Positions 39,535 through 48,078 of a DNA stretch of 64,000 bases are shown here, in pieces. Position numbers and translations under genes: made by a program. The notes under the pieces are model-generated. The model did no database searches. It saw only the letters and a program-made list of their open reading frames with translations, and was not told the DNA's origin. This DNA is from Streptomyces sp. V4I2 (GTDB lineage Bacteria > Actinomycetota > Actinomycetes > Streptomycetales > Streptomycetaceae): NCBI RefSeq assembly GCF_030817655.1, contig NZ_JAUSZM010000003.1, positions 7,502,001-7,566,000 of the forward strand, written 5' to 3'. Every line of letters begins with the position of its first letter. Within the stretch, counting starts at the first letter, position 1.

Positions 39535-42500
39535 GTGCACCTCAAGGCCCTGACCCTCCGTGGCTTCAAGTCGTTCGCCTCGGCGACCACGCTCCGGTTC
39601 GAACCGGGCATCACGTGTGTCGTGGGGCCGAACGGCTCGGGCAAGTCCAACGTCGTGGACGCGCTCAGCTGGGTCATGGGCGAGCAGGGCGCCAAGTCGC
39701 TGCGCGGCGGCAAGATGGAGGACGTCATCTTCGCCGGCACCACCGGGCGCCCGCCGCTGGGCCGCGCCGAGGTGTCGCTGACCATCGACAACTCCGACGG
39801 GGCGCTGCCCATCGAGTACGCCGAGGTCACCATCACGCGGATCATGTTCCGCAACGGCGGCAGCGAGTACCAGATCAACGGCGACACCTGCCGTCTCCTC
39901 GACATCCAGGAACTCCTGTCCGACTCCGGCATCGGCCGTGAGATGCACGTCATCGTCGGCCAGGGCCAGCTCGACTCCGTCCTGCACGCCGATCCCATGG
40001 GCCGCCGTGCCTTCATCGAGGAGGCGGCGGGCGTCCTCAAGCACCGCAAGCGCAAGGAGAAGGCGCTGCGGAAGCTGGACGCGATGCAGGCCAACCTCGC
40101 GCGCGTGCAGGACCTGACCGACGAGCTGCGCCGGCAGCTGAAGCCCCTGGGCCGCCAGGCCGCGGTCGCCCGCCGGGCCGCCGTGATCCAGGCGGATCTG
40201 CGCGATGCGCGCCTTCGTCTGCTGGCCGACGATCTCGTACGGCTGCGGGAGGCGCTGCGGGCCGAGGTCGCGGACGAGGCCGCGCTCAAGGAGCGCAAGG
40301 AATCCGCCGAGCTGGAGCTGAAGAAGGCGCTCCAGCGCGAGGCGCTCCTGGAGGACGAGGTACGACAGCTCACACCGCGCCTCCAGCGGGCGCAGCAGAG
40401 CTGGTACGAGCTCTCCCAGCTCGCCGAACGGGTGCGCGGCACGATCTCGCTGGCCGACGCGCGCGTGAAGAGCGCGACCTCGGCGCCTCCCGAGGAGCGG
40501 CGCGGCCGTGACCCCGAGGACATGGAACGCGAGGCCGCCCGGATCCGTGAGCAGGAGGCCGAGCTCGAAGCGGCCTTGGAGGCGGCCGAGCGCGCCCTGG
40601 AGGACACGGTCGCGCACCGCGCCGACCTGGAACGCGAACTGGCCCATGAGGAACGGCGCCTGAAGGACCTCGCCCGGGCGATCGCCGACCGCCGCGAGGG
40701 CCTGGCCCGCCTGAACGGCCAGGTCAACGCGGCCCGCTCGCGTGCGGCCTCGGCCCAGGCCGAGATCGACCGCCTCGCCGCCGCGAGGGACGAGGCGCAG
40801 GAGCGGGCGGTCGCCGCGCAGGAGGAGTACGAGGTCCTGAAGGCCGAGGTCGACGGCCTCGACGCCGGCGACGCGGAACTCGCCGAGCAGCATGAGGCGG
40901 CGAAGCGGCAGCTCGCCGAGGCGGAGGCCGCGCTGACCGCGGCCCGCGAGGCGGCCACGGCCGCCGAGCGCAGACGCGCCGCGACCCAGGCCCGCCACGA
41001 GGCGCTGGCGCTCGGTCTGCGCCGCAAGGACGGCACGGGCGCGCTGCTCGGCGCGAAGGACCGCCTCACCGGCCTCCTCGGCCCGGCCGCCGAGCTGCTG
41101 ACCGTGACCCCGGGCCACGAGGTGGCCCTGGCCGCCGCCTTCGGCGCCGCCGCGGACGCCATCGCGGTGACCACCCCGTCCTCGGCCGCCGACGCGATCC
41201 GGCTGCTGCGCAAGCAGGACGCCGGACGGGCGGCCCTGCTGCTGGCGGGGGCCCCGGAGGACACCGGCCCGGCCGCCGCGAGGACCGGAGCCGGCGCACC
41301 GGCAGGCTCGGTGGCGGCACCCACGAACACCGGCGGCGAGGCATGGCAGCCTCTGACGGCCGACGCGGCCTCCGCAGACCCGCGCCTCGGCGACGCGGTC
41401 CACTCCGCCGACAGCCCGCACTCCGACGCCGCGTCCGGACGGCCGCACCCCGACGGCCCGCCCTTCGCCGCCGACCTCGTCCGCGGCCCCTCCGACCTCA
41501 TGCCCGCCGTACGCCGCCTGCTGCGCGGGATCGTCGTCGTCAGCACCCTCGAAGACGCCGAGGATCTGGTCTACGCCCGGCCCGACCTCACCGCCGTCAC
41601 CGCCGAAGGCGATCTGCTGGGCGCGCACTTCGCGCAGGGCGGGTCCGCCGGGGCGCCCAGCCTGCTCGAGGTGCAGGCGTCCGTGGACGAGGCGGCCGCC
41701 GAGCTCGAGGAGCTGGCCGTGCGGTGCGAGGAGCTGACCGAGGCGCAGCACGTGGCGGGGGAGCGGCGCCGGGAGTGTGCCGCGAGCGTGGAGGAGCTGG
41801 GGGAGCGGCGCCGGGCCGCCGACCGGGAGAAGTCGGGCGTGGCGCAGCAGTTGGGGCGGCTGTCCGGGCAGGCGCGTGGGGCCGCGGGGGAGGCCGAGCG
41901 GTCCGTGGCCGCCGCCGCGCGGGCGCAGGAGGCGCTGGACAAGGCCCTCCAGGACGTCGAGGAACTCGCCGAGCGGCTCGCCGTCGCCGAGGAGATGCCG
42001 GTCGAGGAGGAGCCCGACACCTCGGTACGGGACCGGCTTGCCGCCGACGGGGCCAACGCCCGGCAGACCGAGATGGAGGCCCGCCTCCAGGTCCGTACAC
42101 ACGAGGAAAGAGTCAAGGGCCTGTCCGGACGGGCCGACTCGCTCGACCGGGCCGCCCGTGCGGAACGCGAGGCACGCGCGCGTGCCGAGCAACGGCGGGC
42201 CCGTCTCAGACACGAGGCGGCCGTCGCGGAGGCCGTCGCCTCCGGTGCGCGGCAGCTGCTCGCGCACGTCGAGGTCTCCCTCGCCCGCGCCGACGAGGAG
42301 CGCACCGCCGCCGAGGCCGCCAAGGCCCGCCGTGAGCAGGAGCTGGCCGCCGCCCGCACCGAGGGACGCGATCTCAAGGCGGAGCTCGACAAGTTGACGG
42401 ATTCGGTCCACCGGGGTGAGGTACTCGGCGCCGAGAAGCGGCTGCGGATCGAGCAGCTGGAGACCAAGGCGCTGGAGGAGCTCGGTGTGGAACCGGCGGG

Positions 42501-43257
42501 GCTCGTGGCCGAGTACGGCCCGCACCAACTGGTACCGCCCTCGCCCCCCGCCGAGGGCGAGGAACTGCCGGAGGACCCGGAGCACCCGCGCAACCAGCCG
42601 AAGCAGTTCCACCGGGCCGAGCAGGAGAGGCGGCTGAAGGCGACCGAGCGGGCGTACCAGCAGCTCGGCAAGGTGAATCCGCTGGCCCTTGAGGAGTTCG
42701 CGGCGCTGGAGGAGCGCCACAAGTTCCTCAGCGAGCAGCTCGAAGACCTGAAGAAGACCCGTGCCGACCTGCTCCAGGTCGTCAGGGAGGTCGACGAACG
42801 CGTCGAGCAGGTCTTCACCGAGGCCTACCGGGACACGGCCCGTGAGTTCGAGGGCGTGTTCAGCAGGCTGTTCCCGGGCGGCGACGGGCGGCTGATCCTG
42901 ACCGACCCCGACAACATGCTCACCACGGGCGTGGACGTCGAGGCCCGGCCGCCGGGCAAGAAGGTCAAGCGGCTGTCCCTGCTCTCGGGCGGTGAGCGCT
43001 CACTGACCGCCGTGGCGCTGCTGGTGTCGATCTTCAAGGCGCGGCCCAGCCCGTTCTACGTCATGGACGAGGTCGAGGCGGCGCTCGACGACACCAACCT
43101 CCAGCGGCTGATCCGCATCATGCAGGAGCTGCAGGAGGCCTCCCAGCTGATCGTGATCACGCACCAGAAGCGCACGATGGAGGTCGCCGACGCGCTGTAC
43201 GGCGTCTCCATGCAGGGCGACGGTGTGTCGAAGGTCATCTCGCAGCGACTTCGTTAG
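39535..43257 (+). CDS. smc: Chromosome segregation protein SMC
   Basis: 1240 residues. Head domain: MHLKALTLRGFKSFASATTL then Walker A GPNGSGKS (31-38); coiled coil from about 165 to 500; hinge about 502-710 (GALLGAKDRLTGLLGPAAEL, EDAEDLVYARPDLTAVTAEG); return coil; C-terminal signature LLSGGERSLTAVALL near 1149 and Walker B FYVMDEVEAALDD near 1174. ATP-dependent loop-extruding condensin subunit needed for sporulation-time segregation. The hinge holds an unusual disordered Ala/Pro/Gly-rich insertion (about 570-650). GTG 39535 gives the standard start; upstream in-frame ATG would add a non-SMC leader. scpA/scpB are elsewhere. Confidence 0.97.
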   Translation: MHLKALTLRGFKSFASATTLRFEPGITCVVGPNGSGKSNVVDALSWVMGEQGAKSLRGGKMEDVIFAGTTGRPPLGRAEVSLTIDNSDGALPIEYAEVTITRIMFRNGGSEYQINGDTCRLLDIQELLSDSGIGREMHVIVGQGQLDSVLHADPMGRRAFIEEAAGVLKHRKRKEKALRKLDAMQANLARVQDLTDELRRQLKPLGRQAAVARRAAVIQADLRDARLRLLADDLVRLREALRAEVADEAALKERKESAELELKKALQREALLEDEVRQLTPRLQRAQQSWYELSQLAERVRGTISLADARVKSATSAPPEERRGRDPEDMEREAARIREQEAELEAALEAAERALEDTVAHRADLERELAHEERRLKDLARAIADRREGLARLNGQVNAARSRAASAQAEIDRLAAARDEAQERAVAAQEEYEVLKAEVDGLDAGDAELAEQHEAAKRQLAEAEAALTAAREAATAAERRRAATQARHEALALGLRRKDGTGALLGAKDRLTGLLGPAAELLTVTPGHEVALAAAFGAAADAIAVTTPSSAADAIRLLRKQDAGRAALLLAGAPEDTGPAAARTGAGAPAGSVAAPTNTGGEAWQPLTADAASADPRLGDAVHSADSPHSDAASGRPHPDGPPFAADLVRGPSDLMPAVRRLLRGIVVVSTLEDAEDLVYARPDLTAVTAEGDLLGAHFAQGGSAGAPSLLEVQASVDEAAAELEELAVRCEELTEAQHVAGERRRECAASVEELGERRRAADREKSGVAQQLGRLSGQARGAAGEAERSVAAAARAQEALDKALQDVEELAERLAVAEEMPVEEEPDTSVRDRLAADGANARQTEMEARLQVRTHEERVKGLSGRADSLDRAARAEREARARAEQRRARLRHEAAVAEAVASGARQLLAHVEVSLARADEERTAAEAAKARREQELAAARTEGRDLKAELDKLTDSVHRGEVLGAEKRLRIEQLETKALEELGVEPAGLVAEYGPHQLVPPSPPAEGEELPEDPEHPRNQPKQFHRAEQERRLKATERAYQQLGKVNPLALEEFAALEERHKFLSEQLEDLKKTRADLLQVVREVDERVEQVFTEAYRDTAREFEGVFSRLFPGGDGRLILTDPDNMLTTGVDVEARPPGKKVKRLSLLSGGERSLTAVALLVSIFKARPSPFYVMDEVEAALDDTNLQRLIRIMQELQEASQLIVITHQKRTMEVADALYGVSMQGDGVSKVISQRLR

Positions 43258-43300
43258 ATACGTGTCGCCTACACCGACCCTGACCTGCGCGTCTCCATAA

Positions 43301-43315
43301 GTTCAACTCTTGAAC
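43301..43315. promoter_or_regulatory. Palindrome upstream of glcP
   Basis: GTTCAACTCTTGAAC, perfect 6-bp arms with a 3-bp centre, 46 bp upstream of the putative -35. A further half-site GTTCAA occurs at 43335-43340. Possible operator; factor unknown. Confidence 0.4.
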
Positions 43316-43360
43316 ACACTTCTCTTACTTCGCCGTTCAAATCTCACACAGAACGAATTA

Positions 43361-43388
43361 TTGACTTCGATACTTGAAGGCATAGTCT
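43361..43388 (+). promoter_or_regulatory. Putative glcP promoter
   Basis: TTGACT (43361-43366), 16-bp spacer, TAGTCT (43383-43388), inside a strikingly AT-rich stretch for this genome. Transcription would begin near 43394, about 80 nt before the start codon. Confidence 0.5.
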
Positions 43389-43411
43389 CGGCAACGTTGT
43401 TTTTACCTTCA

Positions 43412-43439
43412 GGGGTGAGCGACGTGAAGGGCTCACCCC
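43412..43439 (+). promoter_or_regulatory. Leader hairpin of glcP
   Basis: GGGGTGAGC (43412-43420) and GCTCACCCC (43431-43439), perfect 9-bp arms and a 10-nt loop, in the presumed 5' UTR 25 bp before the ribosome binding site GAGGAG. May be an attenuator, a stabilising structure or a protein site. Confidence 0.4.
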
Positions 43440-43475
43440 ACTCCGGCAGCGTTGCCGGTGGCCCGAGGAGTACAC

Positions 43476-44894
43476 GTGACCAGCACAGCGTCGGCACCCA
43501 AGTCAGGAGCCGCTTCGGCTCATCCCGATCATCTCGGGCATGTCATCTTCATCGCGGCGGCGGCCGCGATGGGCGGTTTCCTCTTCGGCTACGACAGCTC
43601 CGTGATCAACGGCGCCGTCGAGGCCATCCGGGACCGCTACGACATCGGCTCCGCGGCGCTGGCCCAGGTCATCGCCATCGCCCTCATCGGCTGCGCCATC
43701 GGCGCCGCGACCGCGGGTCGCATCGCCGACCGCATCGGCCGCATCCGTTGCATGCAGATATCGGCCGTCCTCTTCACGGTCAGCGCCGTCGGCTCGGCGC
43801 TCCCCTTCTCGCTGTACGACCTCGCCTTCTGGCGGGTCATCGGTGGCTTCGCCATCGGCATGGCCTCCGTGATCGGCCCCGCCTACATCGCCGAGGTCGC
43901 CCCGCCGGCCTACCGCGGCCGGCTCGGCTCCTTCCAGCAGGCCGCGATCGTCATCGGCATCGCGATCTCCCAGCTGGTCAACTGGGGTCTGCTGAACGCC
44001 GCCGGCGGCGACCAGCGCGGCAAGCTCATGGGCCTGGAGGCCTGGCAGGTCATGCTCGGCGTCATGGTGATCCCGGCCGTCCTCTACGGCCTGCTCTCCT
44101 TCGCGATCCCCGAGTCCCCCCGCTTCCTGATCTCCGTCGGCAAGCACGAGCGGGCCCGCGAGATCCTCGAAGAGGTCGAGGGCAAGAGCGTCGACCTGGA
44201 CGCCCGCGTCACCGAGATCGAGCACGCGATGACCAGCGAGCACAAGTCCACCTTCAAGGACCTGCTCGGCGGCTCCTTCTTCTTCAAGCCGATCGTCTGG
44301 GTCGGCATCGGCCTGTCGGTCTTCCAGCAGTTCGTCGGCATCAACGTCGCCTTCTACTACTCCTCGACGCTGTGGCAGTCGGTCGGCGTCGACCCGACGG
44401 ACTCGTTCTTCTACTCCTTCACGACGTCGATCATCAACATCGTCGGCACCGTCATCGCCATGATCTTCGTCGACCGCGTCGGCCGCAGGCCGCTGGCCCT
44501 CATCGGCTCCGTCGGCATGGTGATCGGCCTCGCGCTGGAGGCCTGGGCGTTCTCCTTCGACCTGGTCGACGGCAAGCTGCCGGCCACCCAGGGCTGGATC
44601 GCCCTGATCGCCGCCCACGTGTTCGTGCTCTTCTTCGCCCTGTCCTGGGGTGTGGTCGTCTGGGTCTTCCTCGGCGAGATGTTCCCGAACCGGATCCGCG
44701 CCGCCGCCCTGGGTGTGGCAGCCGCCGCGCAGTGGATCGCCAACTGGGCCATCACCGCGAGCTTCCCGTCGCTGGCCGACTGGAACCTCTCCTTCACCTA
44801 CGTGATCTACACGGTCTTCGCCGCGCTCTCCATCCCCTTCGTCCTCAAGTACGTCAAGGAGACGAAGGGCAAGGCGCTGGAGGAGATGGGCTGA
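43476..44894 (+). CDS. glcP: Glucose/sugar-proton MFS permease
   Basis: 472 residues, 12 predicted transmembrane helices, sugar-porter family. Signatures: GGFLFGYDSSVINGAV in helix 1, RIADRIGRIR between helices 2 and 3, PPAYRGRLGSFQQ, PESPRFL before the central loop, QQFVGINVAFYYSS in helix 7, DRVGRRPLAL and FLGEMFPNRIR. In Streptomyces this is GlcP, the main glucose uptake system that makes glucose transport PTS-independent (family knowledge). GTG 43476 sits 5 nt after GAGGAG. The AT-rich upstream region with palindromes suggests regulated expression. Confidence 0.9.
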   Translation: MTSTASAPKSGAASAHPDHLGHVIFIAAAAAMGGFLFGYDSSVINGAVEAIRDRYDIGSAALAQVIAIALIGCAIGAATAGRIADRIGRIRCMQISAVLFTVSAVGSALPFSLYDLAFWRVIGGFAIGMASVIGPAYIAEVAPPAYRGRLGSFQQAAIVIGIAISQLVNWGLLNAAGGDQRGKLMGLEAWQVMLGVMVIPAVLYGLLSFAIPESPRFLISVGKHERAREILEEVEGKSVDLDARVTEIEHAMTSEHKSTFKDLLGGSFFFKPIVWVGIGLSVFQQFVGINVAFYYSSTLWQSVGVDPTDSFFYSFTTSIINIVGTVIAMIFVDRVGRRPLALIGSVGMVIGLALEAWAFSFDLVDGKLPATQGWIALIAAHVFVLFFALSWGVVVWVFLGEMFPNRIRAAALGVAAAAQWIANWAITASFPSLADWNLSFTYVIYTVFAALSIPFVLKYVKETKGKALEEMG

Positions 44895-44917
44895 GCCTCG
44901 TACCGAGGCCCTCGCAC

Positions 44918-44956
44918 TCGAGGAGCCGGGCCAAGTCCCCGCTGCCGGCTCCTCGA
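44918..44956. terminator. glcP terminator
   Basis: TCGAGGAGCCGG (44918-44929) and CCGGCTCCTCGA (44945-44956), perfect 12-bp stem, 15-nt loop, 24 bp after the glcP stop. Confidence 0.7.
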
Positions 44957-44966
44957 CACCCGTAGG

Positions 44967-45018
44967 ACGTACTGCCCCGGCTCACCCGGCCTTCACGGTC
45001 CGAGCCGGGGCAGTACGT
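44967..45018. terminator. 17-bp hairpin overlapping the 3' end of the LLM oxidoreductase gene
   Basis: ACGTACTGCCCCGGCTC (44967-44983) pairs perfectly with 45002-45018, loop 18 nt. The right arm is inside the last codons of the minus-strand gene (stop at 44993). Likely a terminator serving convergent transcripts. Confidence 0.6.
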
Positions 45019-45964
45019 TCTCGCAGAACAGCCGCAGACTGCGCCACCCCTCGTCCACCGGCATCCCGCCCGCCAGCGGATGCAGGACGAGGTTGTCCAG
45101 GCCCTGGTCCAGGCACTCGTCAGGTGTGAGGATCCGGTACACGCCCTCGGCGCGCAGCTCGTCCACCGTCGTGGCCGCCGACCTCACCGCCGAGCGGATG
45201 TCGCCGGACTGCCAGGAGGCGTACGTCCGGGCCTCGTGCAGGAAGTGCTCGCCGTGCGCGGCCCACGCCCCGTCCGGGTCCTCGGCGAGGTGGATCAGGG
45301 GAGTCTCGGCGGCGGGCATCATGGTCCAGCCCTCGGTGCCGTACTCCACCAGCCGCTCCTTGTAGTACGCCTCCAGCTCCGGCAGATGCGCGCTGGGGAA
45401 GAAGGGCAGGCCGAGCCGGGCGGCCCGGCGGGCGGCGGCCTTCGAGGAGCCGCCGACCAGGAGCAGGGGGTGCGGGTCGGAGTACGGGCGCGGGGTGACC
45501 CGTACCGTACGGCCCCGGTACGCGAAGGGCTCACCCGTCCACGCCTTCAGCAGCGTCTCCAGCAACTCGTCCTGGAGCCGCCCCCGCCGCTTCCACTCCA
45601 CGTCGAACTGCGCGTACTCCTCGGGCCGGTATCCGATCCCGGCGACCGTCACCAGCCGCCCGCCGCTCAGCAGGTCCAGTACGGCGATGTCCTCCGCCAG
45701 CCGCAGCGGGTCGTGCAACGGCCCGATGACCGCCGAGACGGTCACCGCGATCCGGCGCGTGGCGCCGAAGACCGCGCCCGCGAAGGCGAACGGCGAGGGC
45801 AGCCAGTTGTTGTCGACGCCGTGGTGCTCCTCGGTCTGCACGGTGGTGATCCCGTGGTCGTCGGCGTACGCGGCCATCTCCAGGGCGGCCCGGTAGCGGG
45901 CGCCGAGCGAGGCGGGGGTGGCGCCGGGTTCTACGAGGTTGAAACGGACGACCGTGACGGGCAT
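44993..45964 (-). CDS. LLM-class (luciferase-like) flavin-dependent oxidoreductase
   Basis: 323 residues, bacterial luciferase-like TIM barrel using FMN or F420. MPVTVVRFNLVEPGATPASL start, TTVQTEEHHGVDNNWLPSPF, VSAVIGPLHDPLRLAEDIAV, DLLSGGRLVTVAGIGYRPEE (typical LLM phrase near 97), and the phosphate-binding LLLVGGSSKAAARRAARLGL near 170. Substrate unknown; cofC in this window shows that the organism makes F420, but which cofactor is used cannot be read. A TetR-type palindrome lies about 47 bp upstream of the start. Convergent with glcP. Confidence 0.85.
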   Translation of the reverse strand: MPVTVVRFNLVEPGATPASLGARYRAALEMAAYADDHGITTVQTEEHHGVDNNWLPSPFAFAGAVFGATRRIAVTVSAVIGPLHDPLRLAEDIAVLDLLSGGRLVTVAGIGYRPEEYAQFDVEWKRRGRLQDELLETLLKAWTGEPFAYRGRTVRVTPRPYSDPHPLLLVGGSSKAAARRAARLGLPFFPSAHLPELEAYYKERLVEYGTEGWTMMPAAETPLIHLAEDPDGAWAAHGEHFLHEARTYASWQSGDIRSAVRSAATTVDELRAEGVYRILTPDECLDQGLDNLVLHPLAGGMPVDEGWRSLRLFCENVLPRLGP

Positions 45965-46010
45965 GGGAGCCCCCTTCGCCGGGTGGGTGGGGTGCCGGTG
46001 CGGGGGGAGA

Positions 46011-46033
46011 TTAACTGACGGTTCGTCAGGTAA
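46011..46033. promoter_or_regulatory. TetR-type operator upstream of LLM gene
   Basis: TTAACTGACG (46011-46020), GTT, CGTCAGGTAA (46024-46033): 23-bp dyad with one mismatch, containing the TGACGnnnCGTCA core common to actinobacterial TetR-family sites. No TetR gene is nearby. Confidence 0.55.
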
Positions 46034-46134
46034 CCAGGGGTAGGGCCCGCCTCCGTTCCGTGCCCCTTCCGTGCCCCGTTCGGAGGCGCGGGCGACGGAC
46101 CTGGCGGGGAGGGGTCACGCATACTGGAGCCGTT

Positions 46135-47337
46135 ATGGAAACCGTCATCCTTGCTGTAGTCATCGCCGTGGTCCTGCTCGGTGTGCTCGGCGGGCTCGTC
46201 GTCGGCAGCCGGCGCAGGAAGCCGCTGCCCCCGCCGCCGCCCACCGCCCCCGACATCACCGCCCCTCCGGCCGAGCCGCACGTCGGCGACGAGGCCGAGA
46301 CGCCGCGCGACGAACCGCGCCGGACGATAGAGGAGGTGGACCTCCCGGACGGCTCGGCTCCCGTCGTCGTGGAGGAGCCTCCCTCTGTTGAAGCCCCCCA
46401 GATCGAGATCCCCGAGCCGACCGAGGGCCGCCTGGTCCGTCTGCGCGCCCGCCTCTCGCGCTCGCAGAACGCCCTCGGCAAGGGCCTGCTCACGCTGCTG
46501 GCGCGCGAGCACCTCGACGAGGACACCTGGGAGGAGATCGAGGACATCCTGCTCACCGCCGACGTCGGCGTCACGCCCACCCAGGAGCTGGTCGAACGCC
46601 TGCGCGAGCGCGTGAAGGTGCTCGGCACCCGCACGCCGGAGGAGCTGCGCGCCCTGCTGCGCGAGGAGCTGCTCAAGCTCGTCGGTACCGACGTCGACCG
46701 TACGGTCAGGACCGAGCCGGAGGCCAGCAAGCCCGGCATCGTGATGGTCGTCGGTGTCAACGGCACCGGCAAGACCACCACCACCGGCAAGCTCGCCCGC
46801 GTCCTGGTGGCCGACGGCCGCAGTGTCGTGCTCGGTGCCGCCGACACCTTCCGGGCCGCCGCCGCCGACCAGCTGCAGACCTGGGGCGACCGGGTCGGCG
46901 CCCACACCGTGCGCGGCCCCGAGGCCGGCGACCCGGCCTCCGTCGCCTTCGACGCGGTCAAAGAGGGCAAGGAGATGGGCGCGGACGTCGTGCTCATCGA
47001 CACCGCCGGGCGCCTGCACACCAAGACCGGCCTCATGGACGAGCTCGGCAAGGTCAAGCGCGTCGTCGAGAAGCACGCCCCGCTGGACGAGATCCTGCTC
47101 GTCCTCGACGCGACGACGGGCCAGAACGGTCTCGTGCAGGCCAGGGTCTTCGCCGAGGTCGTCGACATCACCGGCATCGTCCTCACCAAGCTGGACGGCA
47201 CGGCGAAGGGCGGCATCGTCGTCGCGGTGCAGCGCGAGCTGGGTGTGCCGGTCAAGCTGGTCGGCCTGGGAGAGGGCGCCGACGACCTGGCGCCGTTCGA
47301 GCCGGAAGCGTTCGTGGATGCCCTTATCGGCGAGTGA
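46135..47337 (+). CDS. ftsY: Signal recognition particle receptor FtsY
   Basis: 400 residues. N-terminal transmembrane helix VILAVVIAVVLLGVLGGLVV (3-22), typical of actinobacterial FtsY, then a Pro/Glu-rich linker to about 95, the N domain (RLSRSQNALGKGLLTLLARE) and the GTPase G domain: G1 GVNGTGKTTTTGKLA near 205, DTFRAAAADQL, G3 DTAGRLHTK near 285, G4 TKLDGTAKGG and GLGEGADDLAPF. Receives SRP-ribosome complexes (Ffh is 7 kb downstream) at the membrane. ATG 46135 lies 10 nt after CATACT, so the leader is very short. Confidence 0.96.
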   Translation: METVILAVVIAVVLLGVLGGLVVGSRRRKPLPPPPPTAPDITAPPAEPHVGDEAETPRDEPRRTIEEVDLPDGSAPVVVEEPPSVEAPQIEIPEPTEGRLVRLRARLSRSQNALGKGLLTLLAREHLDEDTWEEIEDILLTADVGVTPTQELVERLRERVKVLGTRTPEELRALLREELLKLVGTDVDRTVRTEPEASKPGIVMVVGVNGTGKTTTTGKLARVLVADGRSVVLGAADTFRAAAADQLQTWGDRVGAHTVRGPEAGDPASVAFDAVKEGKEMGADVVLIDTAGRLHTKTGLMDELGKVKRVVEKHAPLDEILLVLDATTGQNGLVQARVFAEVVDITGIVLTKLDGTAKGGIVVAVQRELGVPVKLVGLGEGADDLAPFEPEAFVDALIGE

Positions 47338-47369
47338 CCAGCGGTTACGGATGTCCGTATGTGGTCGAA

Positions 47370-47410
47370 GAAGCGCCCGCCCCCGAGGTGCAGTCGGGGA
47401 CGGGCGCTTC
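47370..47410. terminator. Bidirectional terminator after ftsY
   Basis: GAAGCGCCCG and CCCCGA (47370-47386) pair with TCGGGG and CGGGCGCTTC (47394-47410), 16 of 17 positions, 7-nt loop, between convergent ftsY and the prim-pol-like gene. Confidence 0.8.
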
Positions 47411-47421
47411 GCTGTGTACGA

Positions 47422-48078
47422 CTATGCGCGCGACCGGTGCGCCACGTAAGCCAGCGTCCCCAGCAGCAACCGCGCCGCCGGCGGCTTCGTCGCCGTGTCC
47501 AGTGACGGCGGCCGCAGCCAGCGTGCCGGACCCAGGCCGCCGCGGTCGGACGGCGGAGCCGTGATGTGGGTGCCGGGGCCGAGGCCGTGGAGGTCGAGGG
47601 AGGTGGGGTCGTCCCAGCCCATGCGGTAGAGGAGCCCGGGGAGTTCGGCGGCGGCGCCGGGGGCGACGAAGAAGTGGGCACGGCCCTCGGGGCCGGCGGT
47701 GACCGGGCCGAGGGGGAGGCCCATGCGCTCCAGGCGGACCAGGGCGCGGCGCCCGGCCGGTTCGGCCACCTCGATCACGTCGAACGCCTGGCCGACCGGC
47801 AGCATCACCGCGGCGCCGGGGAACTCCGCCCAGGCCTTGGTGACGTCGTCGAGGGTCGCGCCGGCCGGGACGGGTGGCGCGAAGTCCAGAGGATGGGCGC
47901 CCGGGGCGGCGCAGTCCGCGCGCCCGCACGAGCAGGCACCCGCCGCGGCGCGCGCCCCCGGGACGACGTCCCAGCCCCAGAGTCCGGTGAACTCGGCGAC
48001 GGTCGTGCACTCCGACGAGCGGCCGCGCCGACGTGAACCGGAGCGGATCTCCCGAATGCCGCCGATCGTGAAGCCCAT
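47422..48078 (-). CDS. Bifunctional DNA primase/polymerase-like (prim-pol) domain protein
   Basis: 218 residues from ATG 48078, with GGAGGGGGC directly upstream. FTGLWGWDVVPGARAAAGAC followed by SCGRADCAAPGAHPLDFAPP matches the opening of the Prim-Pol (PF09250-type) fold, where the Cys cluster and the GxHP phrase are typical; HFFVAPGAAAELPGLLYRMG and LDLHGLGPGTHITAPPS follow the later strands. The acidic active-site DxD of true primases is not obvious (FDVIEV is the nearest), so this chromosomal copy may be a regulatory or inactive relative. It is divergent from nsdA, as I recall also in S. coelicolor. Confidence 0.75.
   Translation of the reverse strand: MGFTIGGIREIRSGSRRRGRSSECTTVAEFTGLWGWDVVPGARAAAGACSCGRADCAAPGAHPLDFAPPVPAGATLDDVTKAWAEFPGAAVMLPVGQAFDVIEVAEPAGRRALVRLERMGLPLGPVTAGPEGRAHFFVAPGAAAELPGLLYRMGWDDPTSLDLHGLGPGTHITAPPSDRGGLGPARWLRPPSLDTATKPPAARLLLGTLAYVAHRSRA

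Noticed and set aside
39475..42720. 1081-codon minus-strand frame
   Set aside because: Antisense of smc, with no recognisable domain.
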